From assembly GCA_028683685.1 (NCBI GenBank), contig JAQUHH010000036.1:1-12911 (forward strand): a stretch of 12,911 nucleotides of DNA, written 5' to 3'. The notes beneath the pieces are model-generated. The model worked only from the letters and a program-made list of their open reading frames with translations, was not told the origin of the DNA and searched no databases. Of this stretch, positions 7,290-12,911 are shown piece after piece. The stretch is from Bacteroidales bacterium (GTDB lineage: Bacteria > Bacteroidota > Bacteroidia > Bacteroidales > WCHB1-69). The position numbers and the translations under genes are program-made. Numbering within the stretch: position 1 is the first letter of the stretch; every line of letters begins with the position of its first letter.

Positions 7290-9713
7290 CTATTTGATTT
7301 TTACATTCGTAATTCCATGTCCGCCCATTTCCAGTTTTTCATCTTCAAAGCTTTCTACGTATGGACTTTTAGCCAATACTTCTCGAATGACTTTTCGAAG
7401 AACGCCGGTTCCTTTTCCGTGAAGAATTTTTAGTTCTTTAACGCCCAATTGTAAGGCATCGTCAATTAATTTTTCAACTTCTTGAATGGACTCTTCTGCT
7501 CTTTTTCCTCGGATATCGATATGCGGTTTAAATGTGCTTGCTTTTTCATTAATTCGTTGGTAAATAGAGCTTGATTTTGTTGGGTTTTTCTTCAAAAACT
7601 TAGATTCGCTCAAACTTATTGGTTCTATTTTGTCCAAATCTGTTCTAAAAATTACCCCATTTATGTCAAGCGTTACTTTTTTATCTTTTACAATTTCAAT
7701 AATGACTGCCTGTGTATCTATTTCTGGAATAAAAACAACGGATCCTTCTTTAAGTTCTGATTTTGAAATGTTTACTGTTTTTAAAGGCAATTTCCTTTCT
7801 CTATTTTTGGGTGTTGTTTTGGAAGGGGTTTCGGTTAGTTTTTGTTTTTCAGTATCAATTTCTTTTCGAAGTTTAGAAACACTTTCTTTTTCGGCATTTG
7901 TTTCTTTAATTTCCCGAATTGTTTTTTCAACCAATGAGTTTGACTCTTTGATAATATTCAAAGCTTTCTGTTTGGCCTCTTTTATTATTTTTTGTTTTTG
8001 AGATTCCAGTTCTTGAAGCAAAGTTTGGTGTTTTTCAATCAGTTCGGCCAAAAAATCATCGGCTACTTTTAAGGCTTTTTTATCTTCATCAATTTTTATA
8101 AACTCCGTTTCGAGTTGTTGTGCCATCGTTTCAAACTCATATTGTGGTGAGTTTATCAGAGATTTTGCAGAATTAATAATTTCCTCCGGAAAACCAATTC
8201 TTTGGGCAATTTCAAAAGTAAAGGAACTGCCTTGAATGCCCGTTTTCAAAACAAAAAGTGGACTTAAGCTATGCATGTCAAAAAGCATTGCACCATTTAC
8301 CATCCCTGATGTTGTGTTTGCCAATCGTTTTAAATTTCCGTAGTGGGTAGTAATTACAGCATAATTCCCTTTTTGATGCAAAGCCACTAGCATTGCTTCA
8401 GCCATCGAACTTCCCAAAACAGGTTCGGTGCCAGAGCCCATTTCGTCGATTAGCAACAAGCTTTTATTGTTTCCATCTGCCAACATTTGCATTATATTTT
8501 TCAAATGAGAGCTGTATGTACTAAGATCATTTTCAATAGACTGCTCATCGCCCATGTCGATAAAAATCTGTTCAAAAATTCCAAATTCTGAAATTTCGTG
8601 AGCAGGCACTGGAAATCCGCATTGAAGCATATATTGAATCAATCCTACGGTTTTCATGCATACCGATTTACCACCGGCATTGGGTCCCGAAATAATTAAA
8701 ATTCGTTGATCTTTATTTAATTTAATACTCAAAGGAACCACTTCTTTTTTTAAGGCTTTAAATTTTAAATAAAGCAGAGGATGAAATGTTTTTGTCCAAT
8801 CGATGTATGGATAATTGCGGATAGCTGGCTTTATTCCTTGAATGTCGATGGCTAATTTTGCTTTTGCTCGAATAAAATCGATGTTCCCCAAAAAATCCAA
8901 AGAGGATAAAATGGAATAAGATTGCAATCGAATTTCAGAAGTAATTTTTAATAAAATTTGAATAATTTCTCTTTTTTCAGCATTTTTCAAATCTCTAATT
9001 TCATTATTGTTTTCAATAACTTCTTGAGGTTCAATAAATACGGTTTGTCCGCTGGCAGATTCGTCATGAATAAAACCTTTCACTTTTCGTTTAAAAGCAG
9101 CGGGAACAGGAATGACCAAACGGCCGTTTCGGATGGTAATTTCGGCGTCGTCTTTTACCATTCCACTTGCTTTCGCATTTTTCAGACATTGAATGGTCTT
9201 TCGAGTGGCATTTTGAGTGGTATCGCGTACGCTTTTTCGGATATTTTGCAAAAGAGCGGAAGCCGAATCTCGAATTTCTGATTTATCATTGATAATGGTA
9301 TCAATTTTTGCCACTAAAAGTTCGTCAAAAAGAATGGCAGATGCTTTTGCAAAAAGAATGGGATATTTTTCAACTCCTCTTTTGATAATGTAATTCAAAC
9401 ATTCATAGATGGTTGTTAATACTGCTCTGAGCATTCCCAATTCTTCGGTTTCTAGATAGGTTCCGTCTGTTTTTATCCGAATAATTTCATCTCTTAAATC
9501 ATAATAGTCGTGTGAAGGGAAGGGGTTGTCAAATTGTAGAATCTGCTGAAATTCATAGGTTTCGCCAATGAGTTTTTCTATTTTTTCTAGTTGTGTGAGA
9601 AATTGAATTTGGTCGGTATGAGTGTGTCCAAGTGAACTGATGCAATATTTATGAGTGAGTGTTTTAATTTGGTCAAAACCCACTTTCTCTTCAAAATTTT
9701 CAGGATATATCAT
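7290..9713 (-). CDS. mutS2: MutS2 family ATPase with C-terminal Smr nuclease domain
   Basis: This 807-residue protein has the MutS2 layout and no mismatch-recognition domain. The core and clamp regions span about 1-320. The ABC-type ATPase has Walker A GPNAGGKS (343-350), the STYSSH signature (398-403), Walker B LLLIDEMGSGTE (419-430) and the TTHYGNLK switch (455-462). A long Lys/Glu-rich coiled coil spans about 525-625. A small beta-rich KOW-like segment spans about 655-695. A complete Smr domain (about 730-807) has HIDIRG (731-736), HGKGTGVLR (765-773) and GGHG (797-800). Family members were linked to suppression of homologous recombination, and in Bacillus subtilis MutS2 acts on collided ribosomes, so the substrate here could be DNA or stalled ribosomes. 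It is transcribed alone from a strong -7 element, divergent from the nucleoside transporter. Confidence 0.95.
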   Translation of the reverse strand: MIYPENFEEKVGFDQIKTLTHKYCISSLGHTHTDQIQFLTQLEKIEKLIGETYEFQQILQFDNPFPSHDYYDLRDEIIRIKTDGTYLETEELGMLRAVLTTIYECLNYIIKRGVEKYPILFAKASAILFDELLVAKIDTIINDKSEIRDSASALLQNIRKSVRDTTQNATRKTIQCLKNAKASGMVKDDAEITIRNGRLVIPVPAAFKRKVKGFIHDESASGQTVFIEPQEVIENNNEIRDLKNAEKREIIQILLKITSEIRLQSYSILSSLDFLGNIDFIRAKAKLAIDIQGIKPAIRNYPYIDWTKTFHPLLYLKFKALKKEVVPLSIKLNKDQRILIISGPNAGGKSVCMKTVGLIQYMLQCGFPVPAHEISEFGIFEQIFIDMGDEQSIENDLSTYSSHLKNIMQMLADGNNKSLLLIDEMGSGTEPVLGSSMAEAMLVALHQKGNYAVITTHYGNLKRLANTTSGMVNGAMLFDMHSLSPLFVLKTGIQGSSFTFEIAQRIGFPEEIINSAKSLINSPQYEFETMAQQLETEFIKIDEDKKALKVADDFLAELIEKHQTLLQELESQKQKIIKEAKQKALNIIKESNSLVEKTIREIKETNAEKESVSKLRKEIDTEKQKLTETPSKTTPKNRERKLPLKTVNISKSELKEGSVVFIPEIDTQAVIIEIVKDKKVTLDINGVIFRTDLDKIEPISLSESKFLKKNPTKSSSIYQRINEKASTFKPHIDIRGKRAEESIQEVEKLIDDALQLGVKELKILHGKGTGVLRKVIREVLAKSPYVESFEDEKLEMGGHGITNVKIK

Positions 9714-9745
9714 TGATTTTCAAGAATCGTTCTGTGATTTTTTTG

Positions 9746-9753
9746 CAAAGATA
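9746..9753 (-). promoter_or_regulatory. -7 promoter element of mutS2
   Basis: The minus strand reads TATCTTTG followed by CA, an exact Bacteroidota -7 element, 32 bases before the mutS2 ATG. A T-rich TTTTA lies about 20 bases further upstream in place of the -33 TTTG. It is the same octamer as the one in front of mutY. Confidence 0.55.
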
Positions 9754-9841
9754 ATTAATTTATCAGGACTTCTAAAATGGCATTTCAGAAGATTTTTTAC
9801 ATCTATCTTTTCTGAAAGTAAAATACAATAAAAAAATTTTG

Positions 9842-9849
9842 TACGTTTG
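9842..9849 (+). promoter_or_regulatory. -7 promoter element of the nucleoside transporter gene
   Basis: TACGTTTG matches TAnnTTTG and lies 20 bases before the ATG at 9870, giving a leader of roughly 15 bases. The region 19-21 bases upstream is a run of A residues with no TTTG. It lies opposite the mutS2 promoter in a 156-base divergent gap. Confidence 0.45.
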
Positions 9850-9869
9850 TTTATTCAAAAACAATCAAA

Positions 9870-11705
9870 ATGAAGAAAAAAATCTGGGCAGGTGTGATTT
9901 TTGTCGTTTTAGCAACCATTGCTACTTTGGCTTATTTTCAAGAACCTTCTAATAATCAAATGCTTAAAGGTCAGTGGACGCACGAATTTAAGCAACAAAT
10001 AAACGATTCAGTACGTTTGCTAACAACGGAAGAGTATCGCTTTACAGAAGATTTTACATTCGTTAAAACTACCAAAAACGAACTGGGAATTCAAACAAGT
10101 TCTGGTTTATGGCGTATCAATGATAATTTGTTGGTAATGACTTTAAATTATGAAGTTAGTTTGGATTCAGCGGTTTACAAAGTGGTTTCCAACAGCCCCG
10201 AAATAATTTATTATAAGGATGGCGAAATGTTTACCAGTTTGAGTTCTGGAAATATTTCTAATGTTCAAAAAGTGGAATCTTTGACCATACAGGATTTGAA
10301 TGCGGAAACCATCCATCTTTCAAATGTGGATAAAACTGAAATTATTTTGCAAAAAATGCCTGATGAAAATGCTTTGATTAAGGTAAGTCAGGGTTTTAAT
10401 TTTAGTTTTTGGAGCATTTTCCGTGGAATTATTGGTATTCTTTTCTTAATTGGCATTGCTTATTTATTTAGCAATAATCGTCGTGCTATTTCATGGAGAG
10501 TGGTGGGCATTGGATTGGCTTTTCAAATTATTTTAGCCTTTAGTATTTTAAAAATACCTGCTGTTGCTTGGATTTTTGAAACAGCCGGAAAAATATTCGT
10601 AGTTATTTTAGACTTTACCCACGAAGGGAGCGAGTTTCTTTTGGGAGGCCTACTGGATGTGAGTTCGTATGGATTTATTTTTGCATTTCAGGTTTTGCCT
10701 ACCATTATTTTCTTTTCGGCACTAACCAGCTTGTTTTTCTATCTAGGTATTATTCAAAAAGTGGTTTATTATTTGGCTTTGGTCATGACAAAACTACTGG
10801 GTATTTCAGGAGCAGAAAGTTTGTCTGTGGCTGGAAATATTTTCCTAGGACAAACAGAATCCCCATTGATGATTAAAGCGTACTTAGACAAGATGAATCG
10901 TTCGGAGATGTTGTTGGTTATGTCAGGAGGGATGGCAACGCTTGCAGGCGGTGTTTTGGCTGCCTATATTGCGTTTTTGGGAGGCACCGACCCAGTGCAA
11001 AAATTATTGTTTGCAAAGCACTTATTAGCGGCTTCAGTAATGGCAGCACCAGGAGTTATTGTTCTTTCTAAAATACTTATTCCGCAAACCGAAAATATTG
11101 ATTTAAACGTCGTTGTTTCCAAAGAAAAAATTGGAAGTAATGTATTGGATGCTATCTCAAATGGAACTACAGAAGGTTTAAAGTTGGCAGCCAATGTTGC
11201 TGCTATGCTGTTGACTTTTATTGCCATGATTGCTTTAGCCAATTTTGTTTTAATGAAACTGGGTTCCTGGACGGGTCTTAATGCCGTAGTGCATAGTCTC
11301 GATCCTCAATATGCGGGCTTGGATTTGAAATTTATTTTAGGCTATGTTTTTGCTCCAATTGTTTGGGTTATGGGTGTTGTTTCCGAAGACATTACTTTGG
11401 TTGGACGCTTGTTGGGTGAAAAAATTATTATGACAGAATTTATAGCCTATGTTAGTTTAGCCGATTTAAAAAGTGCCGGTGATGCTGCTTATGGCAGTTT
11501 TGCTTCTGAAAAGTCAATTATTATGGCCACTTATGCTTTGTGTGGTTTTGCTAATTTTGCTTCCATCGGCATTCAAATTGGTGGAATTGGAACATTGGCA
11601 CCCAACAAACGAAAAATGATTTCAGAATTAGGATTCAGAGCATTATTGGCAGGTAGTTTGGCTTCTTTGGTTTCGGCTACGATTGTTGGGATGTTAATGG
11701 GGTAG
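9870..11705 (+). CDS. CNT-family (NupC-type) nucleoside transporter with N-terminal extracytoplasmic domain
   Basis: Concentrative nucleoside transporters import nucleosides across the inner membrane with Na+ or H+. The CNT core spans about residues 180-611, with many membrane segments. Expected motifs are present: GNIFLGQTESPL (322-333), equivalent to the Gln-Thr-Glu hairpin that binds nucleoside in structurally known CNTs; the gating region VMSGGMATLAGG (350-361); GEKIIMTEFIAY (516-527), the family G-x-K-x3-N-E-F-x-A-Y motif with Thr in place of Asn; and CGFANFASIGI (558-568). At 611 residues it is much longer than E. coli NupC (about 400). The extra part is a hydrophobic signal-like segment (5-22) and about 150 residues that should face the periplasm. 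That part contains GQW, YRFTEDFTF and SGLWRINDNLLVMTL, which resemble small lipocalin-like beta-barrel repeats. Confidence 0.9.
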   Translation: MKKKIWAGVIFVVLATIATLAYFQEPSNNQMLKGQWTHEFKQQINDSVRLLTTEEYRFTEDFTFVKTTKNELGIQTSSGLWRINDNLLVMTLNYEVSLDSAVYKVVSNSPEIIYYKDGEMFTSLSSGNISNVQKVESLTIQDLNAETIHLSNVDKTEIILQKMPDENALIKVSQGFNFSFWSIFRGIIGILFLIGIAYLFSNNRRAISWRVVGIGLAFQIILAFSILKIPAVAWIFETAGKIFVVILDFTHEGSEFLLGGLLDVSSYGFIFAFQVLPTIIFFSALTSLFFYLGIIQKVVYYLALVMTKLLGISGAESLSVAGNIFLGQTESPLMIKAYLDKMNRSEMLLVMSGGMATLAGGVLAAYIAFLGGTDPVQKLLFAKHLLAASVMAAPGVIVLSKILIPQTENIDLNVVVSKEKIGSNVLDAISNGTTEGLKLAANVAAMLLTFIAMIALANFVLMKLGSWTGLNAVVHSLDPQYAGLDLKFILGYVFAPIVWVMGVVSEDITLVGRLLGEKIIMTEFIAYVSLADLKSAGDAAYGSFASEKSIIMATYALCGFANFASIGIQIGGIGTLAPNKRKMISELGFRALLAGSLASLVSATIVGMLMG

Positions 11706-11768
11706 CTAAAACGAACTTTTTCATCAAACTTGTGTTGAATAAGTAGGAGTATTAAAAGAAAAACGAAT

Positions 11769-12353
11769 ATGAAAATTAAACTAGAAGTACAAGGCTTAAC
11801 ATACAGCCAAACTCAAAACAATGCATATGCTCTAATTCTAAAAGAAAGTAATGGTACGCGACGTTTGCCTATTATTATTGGTGGTTTTGAAGCACAATCT
11901 ATTGCTATTCAGATAGAAAAAATTAAATATTCGCGACCTTTGACGCACGATTTATTTAAAAACTTTTCAGAAACTTTTCATATTCAAGTAACGGAAGTCT
12001 TGATTTACCGCTTGGAAGAAGGTGTTTTTTATTCTCAGTTGATTTGCAATAATGGCCACATGATAAAAGAAATTGAAGCACGAACTTCTGATGCTGTTTC
12101 TCTTGCACTTCGCTTTGATTGCCCGATATATACTTATGAGAAAATCATGAAAGACGCTTCTATTGATGAATCCAGTATCTTTGCAAAAGAATCAATTCTG
12201 GACGAACCTGAAGTAAGTCTTTCTGACGAAAATGAATTTGAATATTATACTCTCGAAGAATTGGATAAGCTTTTAGATCAGGCTGTTGAAAATGAAGACT
12301 ACGAGCAAGCTTCAAAAATCAGAGACGAAATAGAAAAGAGAAAGGCAGAATAA
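11769..12353 (+). CDS. DUF151 (bifunctional nuclease) domain protein with C-terminal UVR motif
   Basis: This 194-residue protein has two parts. Residues about 5-130 form the DUF151/bifunctional-nuclease domain, seen in RRLPIIIGGFEAQSIAIQIE (31-50), the RPLTHDL turn (56-62) and EARTSDAVSLALRF (103-116). Residues about 162-192 form a UVR motif, ELDKLLDQAVENEDYEQASK (164-183), the helical hairpin that in UvrB and UvrC mediates contact between the two. A Glu/Asp-rich linker joins them. DUF151 proteins have been reported to have nuclease activity in some bacteria and plants, but the role in Bacteroidota is unknown. The gene follows the transporter by 63 bases with no visible promoter or terminator between, so they may be cotranscribed. 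A strong terminator follows at 12462. Confidence 0.92.
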   Translation: MKIKLEVQGLTYSQTQNNAYALILKESNGTRRLPIIIGGFEAQSIAIQIEKIKYSRPLTHDLFKNFSETFHIQVTEVLIYRLEEGVFYSQLICNNGHMIKEIEARTSDAVSLALRFDCPIYTYEKIMKDASIDESSIFAKESILDEPEVSLSDENEFEYYTLEELDKLLDQAVENEDYEQASKIRDEIEKRKAE

Positions 12354-12461
12354 TTCTGAGCTTCTATCGAATTAAAAATATGTTTGTAAAAGCATAAGAA
12401 TCGAAGATTTTATTGTATAAATACATTGAGATTGAAAACTAAATTACAGCAAAAATCATAT

Positions 12462-12504
12462 AAAAAAAGCATCCTGAATTTTTTTAATTCAGGATGCTTT
12501 TTTT
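12462..12504. terminator. Bidirectional rho-independent terminator
   Basis: A perfect 19-base-pair inverted repeat (12462-12480 with 12486-12504) has a loop of five T residues. The core stem GCATCCTGAATT is flanked by seven A on the left and seven T on the right, so both strands end in a U-tract. It lies between the convergent DUF151 gene and the gene at 12521 and would terminate both. Confidence 0.92.
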
Positions 12505-12520
12505 ATATTGAAAGAGTAGT

Positions 12521-12911
12521 TTATCTTAATTCAAAAGTGCCTTCTCCTATTTGGTAACCATCTACATAAACCATTGCATAATAACGTCCCGCAATAATCT
12601 CCGCTTTGGTATCTTTAACATCCCAAGTTAAAGTCAAATTAGTGGCTTTTTTATCATAATTTATTTGTTGTTTAATCGAATACTGAAGTTTTTCTCCATT
12701 TGTTTCAAAAGAGTAGGCATCGCTATCGTCGATGTAGAGCACTTTCCCGTCTGGACGTGCAATCCGACAATAAATGGTTTTTAAACCTTCCTCAGCAACA
12801 GGGTTTTCGCTTAACGTAAAACTGACTTTAATACGGTTTGTTCTTCTCACTCTGTCGGTTTGTTCTTCTTTTTTTCCTCCCGATTTTACGTTTATTGCCC
12901 TTGCGTTAATG
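12521..12911 (-). CDS. C-terminal part of a large protein of unknown function (cut by window edge)
   Basis: The minus-strand frame is open from the stop at 12521-12523 to the window edge, 129 codons. A GTG at 12850 lies in frame but is not a likely start: the upstream codons continue a coherent peptide, INARAINVKSGGKKEEQTDR, straight into RTNRIKVSFTLSEN. The visible part is a beta-rich domain with IYCRIARPDGKVL, LTLTWDV and AGRYYAMVYVDGYQIGEGTFEL. It resembles the C-terminus of long coiled-coil Bacteroidota proteins that are sometimes annotated as chromosome partitioning protein without support. I recognise the family type but not its function. The terminator at 12462-12504 ends its transcript just past the stop codon. 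Confidence 0.7.
   Translation of the reverse strand, partial: INARAINVKSGGKKEEQTDRVRRTNRIKVSFTLSENPVAEEGLKTIYCRIARPDGKVLYIDDSDAYSFETNGEKLQYSIKQQINYDKKATNLTLTWDVKDTKAEIIAGRYYAMVYVDGYQIGEGTFELR

Noticed and set aside
7630..8001. 123-codon plus-strand frame opposite mutS2
   Set aside because: It is antisense to the Lys/Glu-rich coiled coil of MutS2, which naturally yields long Phe/Ser-rich antisense frames. No start signal or motif is seen.
12521..12850. Complete 109-codon gene starting at GTG 12850
   Set aside because: The frame stays open upstream to the window edge with plausible protein sequence, so this is the end of a longer gene rather than a small one.

Overview
The window is an AT-rich stretch of a Bacteroidota chromosome, most likely from the Bacteroidales or a close relative. 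Four things point there. Starts lack clear Shine-Dalgarno sequences. Several intergenic gaps carry the Bacteroidota -7 promoter element TAnnTTTG. A DUF151 nuclease is fused to a UVR motif. The coiled-coil type protein at the right edge also looks like a Bacteroidota family. Family assignments come from reading motifs in the sequence; no database search was run.

Layout, left to right. (1) 1-217, minus: the N-terminus of a GT4 glycosyltransferase cut by the window edge. (2) 297-2163, minus: a two-gene unit of an acyl-CoA carboxyltransferase (MmdA/12S/PccB type) followed by a 90-residue biotin carrier protein. No biotin carboxylase or membrane decarboxylase subunit lies beside them. (3) 2281-6078, minus: a compact operon mutY - rlmN - ade, in transcription order, with rlmN and ade sharing a 4-base ATGA overlap. 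(4) 6235-6973, plus: two small overlapping membrane protein genes, a TM2-domain protein and a DUF2752 protein. (5) 6974-7289: the only gene-poor gap over 300 bases. On the minus strand it holds a 52-codon remnant of a D12-class DNA adenine methylase, and nothing else was recognised. (6) 7290-9713, minus: MutS2 with a complete Smr domain. (7) 9870-12353, plus: a CNT-family nucleoside transporter with an unusual N-terminal extracytoplasmic domain, then a DUF151-UVR protein. (8) A strong bidirectional terminator at 12462-12504. (9) 12521-12911, minus: the C-terminus of a large protein of unknown function.

The genes are mostly housekeeping: acyl-CoA metabolism, purine salvage, base-excision repair, rRNA modification and ribosome or recombination quality control. 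A loose purine theme runs through the middle. MutY releases free adenine from DNA, Ade deaminates free adenine, and the CNT carrier would import nucleosides. The least ordinary items are the methylase remnant, the domain added to the CNT transporter, and the carboxyltransferase-biotin carrier pair without its other subunits. No convincing new multi-gene system is visible, and there are no CRISPR arrays, tRNAs, rRNAs or intact mobile elements.
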